A stretch of DNA of 62,994 nucleotides from CAYYIS01 sp964470965 (GTDB lineage: Bacteria; JAAXHH01; JABIQT01), in the NCBI GenBank assembly GCA_964470965.1, contig CAYYIS010000031.1, positions 1 through 62,994 of the forward strand, read 5' to 3'. The notes below the pieces were generated by a model. The model searched no databases and was not told the origin of the DNA. It saw only the letters and a list, made by a program, of their open reading frames with translations. Below, one piece after another: positions 26,669 to 35,087 of the stretch. Position numbers and translations under genes: made by a program. The first letter of the stretch is position 1. Each line of letters opens with the position of its first letter.

Positions 26669-27319
26669 GTGGAACGCATACTAGAGGCACCGGCCAGCAC
26701 ACAGATCTCAGGCCATGAAAGGCTTGTGTCGCCCCGGCGATTGAGTAACCGCGACTGGACCTGGCTCCTGCGTCTGGCTGCGTTGTTGATCGAACACCGA
26801 TCGCCGCATCATCGATCGGAAGAATGGATTACAACGATCGCGACAGTTTGGCTGCGGTTGAGTAACCGGGAGCAGCGCGTGCTCTTGTCCTTTATACAAA
26901 TGCCGGTGCGTTTAAAGACATTGATTGTAGAGTCCAATGTGACCGACGACGCCCTTTACGGCATTTCCCTCCATTCCGCAGAGGATACAGGCGGTGTGAT
27001 TCTGCTTACGCTTGCCCTTTGCCAAACGGATGGCATAGATGATTCAACATATTTGCCGCCGTTAAACCGGTTAATTGAATTCGATAAACGTTGTCGGGCC
27101 CTCCAGATCGGGCCTCGCCTCGTTACCGGCAATGACTTGATGACACTATTCGACCTCCCGCCCGGTCCACGACTCGGCGTTCTGCTGGAGCGTCTGCAAA
27201 TGGAGCAGGTTACCGGCGGTATCCGGACCCGAGAAGCGGCCCTTGCAGCCGTGGAGAGCTGGCTGACATCGGTGACACTCAACGGTAAAAAAACAGGTAA
27301 AAAAATACCAGGAAAATAA
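26669..27319 (+). CDS. cca: CCA-adding enzyme-like protein, C-terminal body/tail part
   Basis: 216 codons from a GTG that directly follows the TAA of the catalytic half, in the same frame. It carries the body and tail region of the class II enzymes, best seen in LVTGNDLMTLFDLPPGPRLG, the conserved G-x-D-L-x-x-x-x-x-x-P-G-P block, and in TREAALAAVESWL near the end. The HD phosphohydrolase residues found in some relatives are absent. On its own it has no catalytic motif. The simplest reading is that this and the upstream frame were one gene; expression by stop-start coupling is possible because the GTG abuts the stop. The CPBP protease gene starts 3 nt downstream. Confidence 0.75.
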   Translation: MERILEAPASTQISGHERLVSPRRLSNRDWTWLLRLAALLIEHRSPHHRSEEWITTIATVWLRLSNREQRVLLSFIQMPVRLKTLIVESNVTDDALYGISLHSAEDTGGVILLTLALCQTDGIDDSTYLPPLNRLIEFDKRCRALQIGPRLVTGNDLMTLFDLPPGPRLGVLLERLQMEQVTGGIRTREAALAAVESWLTSVTLNGKKTGKKIPGK

Positions 27320-27322
27320 TCA

Positions 27323-28147
27323 ATGGATAAAAACTCCTCGGGGTCACCGGATGACGCCGAAATGGCAACGGTATTGTTGGAACCGAAATTCTCCCATATT
27401 TGGGGAATCACTGTTTTAACGATCGTTTGTTTTTTGGCCGTCGTTTTATCCGTAAGTGATACGTTTGGAAACGCCAGCATGATAATCGCAGAGTTGACTA
27501 TTATAGTGCCTGCTCTGGTGTATCTTCACACAACCGGATTTCCCGTGCGAGCTTCTTTACGGCTGCATCCTGTCGGATGGCCTGTGGTAGGCCTCAGCAT
27601 TCTGTTGGGTCTGACGCTTTCGTTTGTTGCCAGCGGGGTCGACACCTTGTCGGAATCGTTGCTGCCCATGCCCGACGACCTGCGAAGCTCGCTGGAGCAG
27701 CTGTTGATCATGGACAGTATGTCCGATGTAATCCTGATTCTCTCGGGTCTTGTATTCGGTGCAGCTGTCTGTGAAGAGCTTTTTTTTCGTGGTTTTCTGC
27801 AAACCGCGCTGGAGCGAATAAGAGGGCCCTGGTCCGCGGTCATCGCCTCCAGTCTGGTATTCGGGATCGTGCATTTCAATCCCTGGTGGTTTGTTTCCAT
27901 CCTATTTGCCGGCGTGATTCTGGGTATCACCGCCTTTGTTTCGGGCAGCGTGTATCCCGGTATCATCGCGCACGGTGTAAACAACGGACTGTCGCTCCTT
28001 ATTGCCAATGCCGCCCGGTGGGAAGAATACAGGTGGATAAGCGGCCTGGAGACCCTCCCGGTTCCTCTCACCGTTGTGAGCACCGTCATATTGACATTCT
28101 GTATCATCTGTCTACAAAGATACAAACCGCATACGTCGGATACATAA
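27323..28147 (+). CDS. CPBP-family intramembrane metalloprotease (Abi/CAAX type)
   Basis: The 274-residue membrane protein has seven or eight hydrophobic segments. The family's three catalytic motifs are present: EELFFRG near residue 153, FGIVHFNPW near 193 (the second His region), and IIAHGVNNGL near 214. The Glu and His residues coordinate the metal in the membrane. Relatives cleave prenylated or transmembrane substrates or act in bacteriocin self-immunity; the target here is unknown. ATG at 27323 follows the upstream stop by 3 nt, and the next gene starts 2 nt after its own stop, so it is inside an operon with the tRNA nucleotidyltransferase pieces and nnrD. Confidence 0.92.
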   Translation: MDKNSSGSPDDAEMATVLLEPKFSHIWGITVLTIVCFLAVVLSVSDTFGNASMIIAELTIIVPALVYLHTTGFPVRASLRLHPVGWPVVGLSILLGLTLSFVASGVDTLSESLLPMPDDLRSSLEQLLIMDSMSDVILILSGLVFGAAVCEELFFRGFLQTALERIRGPWSAVIASSLVFGIVHFNPWWFVSILFAGVILGITAFVSGSVYPGIIAHGVNNGLSLLIANAARWEEYRWISGLETLPVPLTVVSTVILTFCIICLQRYKPHTSDT

Positions 28148-28149
28148 CT

Positions 28150-29724
28150 ATGTTACTGTGTACACCAGAACAAATGCGCTCCATCGATCGACGGACCATC
28201 GAAGAATTCCACATATCCGGTTATTCGTTGATGGAACGAGCTGGAGTCGGCGTGACGCAGACCGCGGTTCAGATGCTGGGCGGCATAGCCGGCAAACGAG
28301 TGGAGATTCTGTGCGGAAAAGGCAACAACGGCGGTGACGGCTTCGTGGTCGGCCGTCTGCTAACCGAGCAGGGCGCCGATGTGCGTTGTTTGGTGCTGTG
28401 TGCACCCACCACATTGGAGGGTGCGGCGAAGAGACATATGGACCAGGCAGAACAAGTCGGCGCCAGGATTATAGAAATCACAGATGGTTCCCAAATCGAC
28501 CTGGTGCCTGGTGCCGACCTTATCGTAGATGCCATACTGGGCACCGGTCTACAAGGACCCGTGCGTAGTCTGGCGGCCCAAGCGATCACATGCATCAATA
28601 AGCACGATTGTCCGGTGCTGTCGGTGGATGTCCCCTCCGGGTTCAATCCAGAGATCGGTCCGCCCGATGAGATTGATCGGGAGGCTTGGCCCTGTGTTCT
28701 GGCGGATCAGACCGTAACAATCGGCCTGATGAAGGTCGGACTGCCCACCTTGCCCGGAAAGAAGTGGTCCGGTCACTTGGTCGTGGCGGATATCGGTTTT
28801 CCGCCTGAGGCGATCGAGGCTGAAGGTCTCATGCTTTTTTCGCCCTCCTGCGAAGAGATCCAGGCTATGATGCCCCGACGTAAACATGGGGCCCATAAGG
28901 GTGACTGCGGCCGTGTGGTTGTCGTAGCCGGTTCTGTCGGAATGACCGGTGCGGCTACATTGACCTCGAGTGCGGCCATGAGATCCGGTGCTGGCATGGC
29001 AATTCTGGGGGCGCCTGAAAGTCTGGTCGATGTGCTGTCTGTAAAGCTGACAGAAGTAATGGTCCGACCGTTGACCGAAACTTCCGAGCAAAGCCTGAGC
29101 CTGAACGCCGAACCGGCTGTTCAGTCCCTGCTCGAATGGGGCGATGTGCTGGCTATTGGCCCCGGACTGTCACAACAGCCAGAGACAAGTGAACTGGTGC
29201 GGCGCGTGGTGGCGCAGTCGCCCTGTCCGCTGGTAATCGATGCGGATGGTCTCAATGCGTACACCAATCAGGGGGATATTCTCGCACAGCGCAATTCAGA
29301 AGCGGTGATCACGCCGCATGTGGCGGAACTATCGCGGCTGACCGGGACCAAGGAGGACGAAATCCTGTCGGACCGAATTGCTGCTGCCCGGCGTGCCGCA
29401 GGGCAGTTCGACCTCGTGGTTGCCCTGAAAGGCGCGGGAACGGTCGTCGCGTCGCCCGATGGCCGGGCATCGATCAACCCGACCGGCAATCCTGGTATGG
29501 CCACCGCGGGCGCAGGCGATGTGCTGGCCGGTATCACGGCAGGATTGATGGCGCAGGGAATGAAGGCATTTGAAGCGACGATACTCGGCGTATATCTGCA
29601 TGGCCTGTCCGGAGACATTGCTGCTGCTGCAGTCGGGACACACAGCATGATGGCAGGCGACCTCCTCACTTGCTTGCCTAAGGCCATCGTTCAGATGGAA
29701 AGCGGATGTTCAAGCGGCTGTTAG
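28150..29724 (+). CDS. nnrD: Bifunctional NAD(P)H-hydrate epimerase/dehydratase
   Basis: ATG at 28150, 2 nt after the CPBP gene stop, gives 524 residues, the normal size. The same frame stays open further upstream, but that part overlaps the protease gene and is not family sequence. The N-terminal YjeF epimerase domain (1-225) has CGKGNNGGDGFVVGRLL. The C-terminal ribokinase-like dehydratase domain (240-510) has HKGDCGRVVVVAGS near 245 and GNPGMATAGAGDVLAG near 453. The epimerase interconverts R and S forms of damaged NAD(P)HX, and the ADP/ATP-dependent dehydratase restores NAD(P)H. It overlaps the next gene by 19 nt. Cytoplasmic. Confidence 0.97.
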   Translation: MLLCTPEQMRSIDRRTIEEFHISGYSLMERAGVGVTQTAVQMLGGIAGKRVEILCGKGNNGGDGFVVGRLLTEQGADVRCLVLCAPTTLEGAAKRHMDQAEQVGARIIEITDGSQIDLVPGADLIVDAILGTGLQGPVRSLAAQAITCINKHDCPVLSVDVPSGFNPEIGPPDEIDREAWPCVLADQTVTIGLMKVGLPTLPGKKWSGHLVVADIGFPPEAIEAEGLMLFSPSCEEIQAMMPRRKHGAHKGDCGRVVVVAGSVGMTGAATLTSSAAMRSGAGMAILGAPESLVDVLSVKLTEVMVRPLTETSEQSLSLNAEPAVQSLLEWGDVLAIGPGLSQQPETSELVRRVVAQSPCPLVIDADGLNAYTNQGDILAQRNSEAVITPHVAELSRLTGTKEDEILSDRIAAARRAAGQFDLVVALKGAGTVVASPDGRASINPTGNPGMATAGAGDVLAGITAGLMAQGMKAFEATILGVYLHGLSGDIAAAAVGTHSMMAGDLLTCLPKAIVQMESGCSSGC

Positions 29725-31376
29725 CAATTTTATTATTGACGTATATGATTCCAGCCTCATCCTACTCCGCGACTGGATTCCGTCCGGGCGACTGGGTGAG
29801 CTACAGTCTATTTCGCTACATAAATTCAATCACCACGGACCAACACCACGTATATTTTGCCACTACCGGCGGTGTCATCCGGTACAATCTCTTTGCTGAC
29901 GTCTGGGCAACGCCTCTGACCACAAGCAATGGCCTCGTCGATAACAGAGTTAATGTGGTCGCAGTGGAACCCGTCTTCAACGAACTCTGGTGCGCCACAC
30001 GCGGCGGTGTCAGCCGGTACAATCCTCGTACGGAGAGCTGGACTACGTATACATCCGGTAGCGGGATATTCCTCGACGCGGTACATTCCATAGGCGTTGC
30101 GGTCGATGGCCGCCTGCTGTTCGAGACGCCGGAAGGCGTAGCCGAGTTTGACGTGCACCGGCAGTTCTGGCGCACCGGTCCTTCGAACACCATCTCGGAT
30201 TATTCGGTGTTCACACGATGGCACGGCGCACGTCAGCAAGTTACGTATGACTATCCAATGTTCGTAACCGATTTCGGATATTTCTTCGATCCGCCGGACC
30301 AGATCCTGGATCATTACTTCCGGTCTTTTCGGCTGACCGGCGTCATGGAAGATATCTTTTCCAATGTCTGGATCGGCACGTGGGGCCTAAACGTGGGTAA
30401 AGCCTCCCTACGATCACTTGAACTGGACATACAACCCACCGGCCTGGTAACACGTAATGTAACCGCCATGTCGTTCGACGGCGACTACCTTTGGTTCGGC
30501 GGTGGGGAAGATACCCAGTCAGCCGGCCGGGCGACCCGTTTTATTAGCGGTGTAGAACATTATCAGGACCGCGGTGGAATCACGCGTTTCAACAGGACCA
30601 CTGGGAAATGGAAACACTACCGGTCCGGGGATACCGACGGTCTCCAGGGCGGTACGGTTACGGCAATCGCCGTGGACACCGCCACTGTGTGGTTCGGCAC
30701 CGACAACGGCGTGGTTCGCCACGATAAGAAGGACGGCATCTGGGCCACGTTGCCGATCAGTGACTTCACCTCAGTTCAGGTGACCTGTATGGCTATGGAT
30801 GATACGCTACTTTGGGTCGGTACCGAGGCCGGCGTCAATACCATAAATCTTAGAACGAAAACAATCCAACCCGTTGTCCAACCGGTCATCCGGGATCGCA
30901 GGATTTACGACATGACTGTGGATGGTTACCATGACCTATGGATTGCTACCGATAACGGCGTTTACCGGCGCCGTCCTGGCGGTGACTGGACAAAGATCGA
31001 AGATCCTGATTCCGGAAACCTGAACCGCACGGTCTTCGCAGTCGAAATGGAGGGCGACGCCATCTGGTTTGGTAACGATACTTCGATTCTGAAGTTTACA
31101 CGCACTAATGGAGAGTGGCAGGAGTGGCTGCTCCCGATCATGGTGGGCGCCGCCGCGTTCAGAATGAAGATCGTCGATCGAGTTGTCTGGCTCGGGACGC
31201 GCTACGGAGCAGCAAAATTCGATCGTGAAAAAGAGAGCTGGGCATTCTTTACCTCGGATGACGGCTTGCTTGACGAGACGGTCCAGGCTATTCTGACCGA
31301 AGGAGACCACATCTGGTTCGGCACACCCGAAGGGGCGACCCGTTTTTACTGGAACGATCCCGGCAGATTGGATTAG
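29706..31376 (+). CDS. Secreted two-component-regulator-type beta-propeller protein
   Basis: The 556-residue protein has a signal peptide at the N-terminus (FKRLLAILLLTYMIPASSYS, cleavage near residue 21). The rest consists of about a dozen short blade units with repeated motifs such as LWCATRGGVSRYN, VWFGTDNGVVRHD, LWIATDNGVYRR and IWFGTPEGATRF. This pattern is that of regulator-propeller (Reg_prop) repeats, which usually form the sensor part of hybrid histidine kinases, but here no kinase or membrane anchor follows. It is likely a free periplasmic or outer-surface propeller that binds ligand or protein. The start overlaps the nnrD end by 19 nt, so co-translation is likely. The ligand is unknown. 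Confidence 0.85.
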   Translation: MFKRLLAILLLTYMIPASSYSATGFRPGDWVSYSLFRYINSITTDQHHVYFATTGGVIRYNLFADVWATPLTTSNGLVDNRVNVVAVEPVFNELWCATRGGVSRYNPRTESWTTYTSGSGIFLDAVHSIGVAVDGRLLFETPEGVAEFDVHRQFWRTGPSNTISDYSVFTRWHGARQQVTYDYPMFVTDFGYFFDPPDQILDHYFRSFRLTGVMEDIFSNVWIGTWGLNVGKASLRSLELDIQPTGLVTRNVTAMSFDGDYLWFGGGEDTQSAGRATRFISGVEHYQDRGGITRFNRTTGKWKHYRSGDTDGLQGGTVTAIAVDTATVWFGTDNGVVRHDKKDGIWATLPISDFTSVQVTCMAMDDTLLWVGTEAGVNTINLRTKTIQPVVQPVIRDRRIYDMTVDGYHDLWIATDNGVYRRRPGGDWTKIEDPDSGNLNRTVFAVEMEGDAIWFGNDTSILKFTRTNGEWQEWLLPIMVGAAAFRMKIVDRVVWLGTRYGAAKFDREKESWAFFTSDDGLLDETVQAILTEGDHIWFGTPEGATRFYWNDPGRLD

Positions 31377-31452
31377 AGTCCTGCCCCTTTTATCTTGCAT
31401 CTAAAGATTCTTGCCTTATACTTTGCAATCGGTTCCAGAAACCGGAGGTGCG

Positions 31453-32322
31453 ATGCACGAAACGGTAATTAAAGAGGAATTAAACCGGCTGATAGACTGC
31501 GCGCTCGCTGAAGATATCGGTGGTGGTGACGTGACCACGCTGTGGACAATACCGAACGATGCGGCGACATCCGGTCGGTTTACATCCAGGACAGCCGGCA
31601 GGATCGCCGGCCTGGAAGCGGCGCGTCTCACGTTCGAACGGCTCGACATGACGATGCGTTTTCAGGCAGAAGTCCGGGATGGGGATCGCATTGAAGCCGG
31701 CAGGGTGTTCGCGGAAATAGACGGCGCGACCCGAAGCGTTCTGACGGGCGAGCGAACCGCGCTCAATTTCCTCCGTCACCTGTCCGGTATCGCCTCACTT
31801 ACGGATCAGTATGTCGGGGCTGTGGCCGGAACCGGGGTGCGTATTGTGGATACCCGCAAAACCACACCGGGGTTCAGGATGCTGGAAAAAGAGGCAGTGC
31901 GGGCCGGTGGTGGGGACAATCACCGGTTCGGCCTCTTTGATATGGTTCTTATAAAAGACAATCACATCGCGGCAGCGGGAAGCATCACCGCGGCAGTATA
32001 CAGGTGCCGTAGTCATATGACCGAACAGCAGAAGGTTCTTAAAATAGAGGTCGAAGCGGAGACACTGGATCAGGTCCGTGAAGCTGCAGGGCTAAAGGTG
32101 GACCGGATCATGCTGGACAACATGTCGCCCGATACCATGCGGACCGCGGTTGCACAGGTTCGTGAGGCATCAACAGGACACGGGCACATCGAACTCGAGG
32201 CATCCGGCGCCATTACGCTCGAGCATGTCCGAGGCATAGCGGAAACGGGCGTGGACTTGATCTCCATCGGTGCCCTTACGCATTCGGCGCCCGCACTGGA
32301 TGTCAGTCTGGAGATCACATGA
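31453..32322 (+). CDS. nadC: Nicotinate-nucleotide diphosphorylase (quinolinate phosphoribosyltransferase)
   Basis: ATG at 31453 is preferred over the TTG at 31411 because GGAGG at 31444-31448 lies just before it and the conserved N-terminus LIDCALAEDIGGGDVTT follows; this gives 289 residues, the normal length. Motifs include LTGERTALNFLRHLSGIAS near 92, VDTRKTTPGFRMLEK near 124 (phosphate-binding Arg/Lys cluster), GGGDNHRFGLFDMVLIKDNH near 145 and IEVEAETL. It makes nicotinate mononucleotide from quinolinate and PRPP in NAD synthesis. The birA gene follows 18 nt later on the same strand. Confidence 0.97.
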   Translation: MHETVIKEELNRLIDCALAEDIGGGDVTTLWTIPNDAATSGRFTSRTAGRIAGLEAARLTFERLDMTMRFQAEVRDGDRIEAGRVFAEIDGATRSVLTGERTALNFLRHLSGIASLTDQYVGAVAGTGVRIVDTRKTTPGFRMLEKEAVRAGGGDNHRFGLFDMVLIKDNHIAAAGSITAAVYRCRSHMTEQQKVLKIEVEAETLDQVREAAGLKVDRIMLDNMSPDTMRTAVAQVREASTGHGHIELEASGAITLEHVRGIAETGVDLISIGALTHSAPALDVSLEIT

Positions 32323-32340
32323 TTCACGAGCCTGTATTTC

Positions 32341-33174
32341 ATGTCTGAAAATTCTACGGCAACGTTAGATTTTTCCGAATTTCGCCGTAACTTGCAAACC
32401 ACATGGCTGGGACACCCGACCGAGTATTTTTCTCGGGTAACCTCCACCAGCGACAGCGTTCTGGATATGGCGCGGCGAGGTGCACCGGAAGGCACGCTGG
32501 TAGTCGCGGAAGAACAGACGGCCGGTCGGGGGCGGCAGGGAGCAACCTGGTATTCTCCGCCGGGCTGCGGCATCTGGGCGTCTGCCCTTCTCAGGCCCCG
32601 GAATGTGCCCATCTCTCAGATGCCCCCCCTGTCCATGTGCGCCGCGTATGCGGTCTCGACAGCGATTGAACAGGTGGCAGGTGTGTCACCAGATATTAAG
32701 TGGCCCAACGATGTGCTGCTGCAGGATCGAAAAATCGCAGGAATAATGATCGAGACAGAAACCGTACCTGGCACGGCCGATGAATGCCCCTTTGTGATCC
32801 TGGGCATGGGAATAAATGTAAATCAGACCTCAGATCAGTTTCCCGCCGACCTGACGCAATCGGCCACCTCGATCCGCAGTGTCACCGGTCAGGCTGTAAA
32901 TCGAATGCTTCTTCTGCAGAGAGTCTTGGAGCACTTCGAACCGGTGTATCGGGAATTTTTAAACCACGGAATCGCTTCGATCCTCGGGGCGGTCAAGTCC
33001 CGCCTGGCCTGGCGCGGCCGCCTGGTTGAGCTAGTAAACGGCATCTCTACGGTAAAGGGCCGTGTCCTCGATGTGGATAGCGACGGCAGTCTGATAATTG
33101 ATACCGACAAGGACGGCCACGTCGCAATGTACTCCGGATCTCTTCACCTGATCGGGCAAGTTCCCTGCAACTGA
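32341..33174 (+). CDS. birA: Biotin--[acetyl-CoA-carboxylase] ligase (biotin protein ligase)
   Basis: The 277-residue protein carries the BirA catalytic domain: STSDSVLDMAR near residue 37, EEQTAGRGRQGATWYSPPG near 58 (the G-R-G-R-x-G loop that binds biotinyl-AMP), and IKWPNDVLLQDRKIAGIM near 118. A small C-terminal SH3-like domain includes WRGRLVELVNG. It lacks the N-terminal winged helix of E. coli BirA, so it is a ligase only and not a repressor of biotin genes. It attaches biotin to carboxylase carrier proteins in the cytoplasm. It lies in one transcript with nadC. Confidence 0.96.
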   Translation: MSENSTATLDFSEFRRNLQTTWLGHPTEYFSRVTSTSDSVLDMARRGAPEGTLVVAEEQTAGRGRQGATWYSPPGCGIWASALLRPRNVPISQMPPLSMCAAYAVSTAIEQVAGVSPDIKWPNDVLLQDRKIAGIMIETETVPGTADECPFVILGMGINVNQTSDQFPADLTQSATSIRSVTGQAVNRMLLLQRVLEHFEPVYREFLNHGIASILGAVKSRLAWRGRLVELVNGISTVKGRVLDVDSDGSLIIDTDKDGHVAMYSGSLHLIGQVPCN

Positions 33175-33204
33175 ACCCCACCCTTTGATTTTCCCAAAAA
33201 ATAC

Positions 33205-33258
33205 TTGCATTTTGGTATGCCCCGTATTATATTGGCACTCGCGAAAATTAAGTGCTAA
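33205..33258 (+). promoter_or_regulatory. groEL promoter with CIRCE (HrcA) operator
   Basis: The inverted repeat TTGGCACTC (33232-33240), a 9 nt spacer (33241-33249) and AAGTGCTAA (33250-33258) match the CIRCE consensus TTAGCACTC-N9-GAGTGCTAA at 16 of 18 positions. Just upstream TTGCAT (33205-33210) and TATTAT/TATATT (33225-33234) look like -35 and -10 elements, so CIRCE overlaps the transcription start. Heat-shock control by the HrcA repressor is expected; hrcA is not in the window. Confidence 0.92.
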
Positions 33259-33381
33259 TTTGGTATGTTTAATAACGGTATTTTAATCATTTAAACGATT
33301 ACCATTTATCTATAGTAAAAGGCCGGATTGTGATTTCGGTCTGGATGTGCACGCTGCAAACAAACAAGGAGGAAATACTTT

Positions 33382-35010
33382 ATGGCAGCTAAACAACTAT
33401 CGTTCGATGCGGAAGCCCGACAGGCGCTTAAACGTGGTGTGGACACGCTGGCGGACGCCGTTCGCGTGACCATGGGTCCCAAGGGCCGCTGTGTGGTGCT
33501 TGACAAGAAATTCGGTTCGCCGACGTTTACTTTGGACGGCGTTACGGTAGCCAAAGAAATCGAACTGGAAGACTCCTATGAAAACATGGGTGCCCAGATG
33601 GTCAAAGAAGCCGCTTCCAAGACTAGTGACGTGGCCGGTGACGGCACCACGACCGCTACGGTTCTCGCTCAGGCGATTTTCACGGAAGGTCTCAAGAACG
33701 TCACCTCGGGTGCCAACCCGATGGATCTCAAGCGCGGCATCGACAGGGCAACCAGCGCTGTGGTAAATGAGATAAGAAGTATGTCGGCACCGGTTTCGGG
33801 CCGTAAAGAAATTGCCGAAACGGCTACCGTGTCAGCCCACGGCGATACCAAGATCGGCGATCTTATCGCGGACGCCATGGAGAAAGTCGGTAAAGATGGC
33901 GTTATTACCGTCGAAGAGGCCAAGAGCATGGAGACGTCGTTGGACGTGGTCGAAGGTATGCAATTTGACCGCGGGTACCTCTCTCCTTACTTCGTCACCG
34001 ATTCCGACAGCATGGAAGTGGTGCTCGAGGATCCGAAAATTCTAATTTACGACAAGAAAATCAGCGCGCTGAAGGACATCGTACCGATTCTGGAGAAAGT
34101 GTCCCAGGGCGGCGCCTCTCTCCTACTTATCGCTGAGGATGTGGAAGGCGAAGCCCTCGCGACTCTGGTAGTCAACAAGCTGCGAGGCATGCTCAAGATT
34201 GCCGCAGTAAAGGCGCCCGGTTTCGGTGATCGGCGGAAAGCGATGCTGGAAGACATCGCGATTCTGACGGGCGCAACGGTCATTTCCGAAGATGCCGGTT
34301 TCAAACTTGAAAACACAACGCTGGGAGATCTGGGCACGGCCAAGCGCATTACCATTGACAAAGACAATACCACGATTGTCGAAGGCGCCGGTGGAACGGA
34401 CGGTATCCAGGGACGTATCGGTCAGATCAGAGCACAGATAGACGAGACCACGTCCGATTACGATCGGGAAAAACTTCAGGAACGTCTGGCCAAACTGGCC
34501 GGCGGTGTGGCCGTCATTACTGTCGGAGCAGCGACCGAGGCCGAGATGAAGGAAAAGAAAGCCCGAGTGGAAGATGCCCTGAATAATGCGAAGGCCGCAG
34601 TGGAAGAAGGCGTGGTTCCCGGCGGCGGCGTGGCGCTGATTCGCGCCATTTCCTCGCTGGATTCTGTGGATTCCGATGGCGACGAAACTATCGGTGTGAA
34701 CATCATCCGCCAGGCGCTTGAAGCGCCGGTGCGTCAGCTGGCCAACAACGCTGGTCTGGAAGGTTCGATCATCATTCAGAAGATCAGAGAAACGGAAGGT
34801 TCCCAAGGGTATAACTTCGATACAGAGACCTATGAGGACCTGCTCGCTTCCGGCGTGATAGATCCAGCCAAAGTATCCCGCGTCGCCCTGCAGAACGCCG
34901 GCAGTATCGCGGGTATGCTTCTGACGACTGAAGCATTGATCTCAGACGCAGCCGATGATGAAGAGGCACCTCCGGCAGCGCCCCACAGCCACGGCGGTGG
35001 AATGTACTAA
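33382..35010 (+). CDS. groEL: GroEL chaperonin (60 kDa)
   Basis: The 542-residue protein is full length. ATP-binding and hallmark blocks are VTMGPKGRCVVLDKKFGSP (residues about 28-46), DVAGDGTTTATVLAQ near 83, AVKAPGFGDRRKAMLEDIA near 274 and VVPGGGVALIRA near 410. It ends in the usual Gly-Met-rich tail, here with His residues (PHSHGGGMY). It folds cytosolic proteins as a double heptameric ring with GroES. GGAGG at 33370-33374 is a good ribosome site for ATG 33382. No groES precedes it, which is unusual because bacteria normally encode groES-groEL together. CIRCE controls it and a strong terminator follows. Confidence 0.99.
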   Translation: MAAKQLSFDAEARQALKRGVDTLADAVRVTMGPKGRCVVLDKKFGSPTFTLDGVTVAKEIELEDSYENMGAQMVKEAASKTSDVAGDGTTTATVLAQAIFTEGLKNVTSGANPMDLKRGIDRATSAVVNEIRSMSAPVSGRKEIAETATVSAHGDTKIGDLIADAMEKVGKDGVITVEEAKSMETSLDVVEGMQFDRGYLSPYFVTDSDSMEVVLEDPKILIYDKKISALKDIVPILEKVSQGGASLLLIAEDVEGEALATLVVNKLRGMLKIAAVKAPGFGDRRKAMLEDIAILTGATVISEDAGFKLENTTLGDLGTAKRITIDKDNTTIVEGAGGTDGIQGRIGQIRAQIDETTSDYDREKLQERLAKLAGGVAVITVGAATEAEMKEKKARVEDALNNAKAAVEEGVVPGGGVALIRAISSLDSVDSDGDETIGVNIIRQALEAPVRQLANNAGLEGSIIIQKIRETEGSQGYNFDTETYEDLLASGVIDPAKVSRVALQNAGSIAGMLLTTEALISDAADDEEAPPAAPHSHGGGMY

Positions 35011-35041
35011 TCATCGCAGTCATCATGCTCTGAATTACCGA

Positions 35042-35072
35042 CACCCCCGTCCGCAGGACGGGGGTGTTTTTT
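35042..35072 (+). terminator. Rho-independent terminator after groEL
   Basis: Perfect 11 bp GC-rich stem CACCCCCGTCC (35042-35052) and GGACGGGGGTG (35056-35066) with a 3 nt loop, followed by six T (35067-35072). It closes the groEL transcript 31 nt after the stop codon. Confidence 0.95.
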
Positions 35073-35087
35073 CTTGCTGCAGCAGCA

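Noticed and set aside
25937..27319. Stop-codon reassignment to explain in-frame TAA here, TAG before MATE and TGA in the broken GT2
   Set aside because: Three different stop codons are involved, all of them normally end other genes in the window, and the GT2 and integrase cases carry further damage.
27886..28149. Upstream extension of the nnrD frame
   Set aside because: It overlaps the catalytic part of the CPBP protease in another frame and reads Arg/Cys-rich nonsense; ATG 28150 is the family start.
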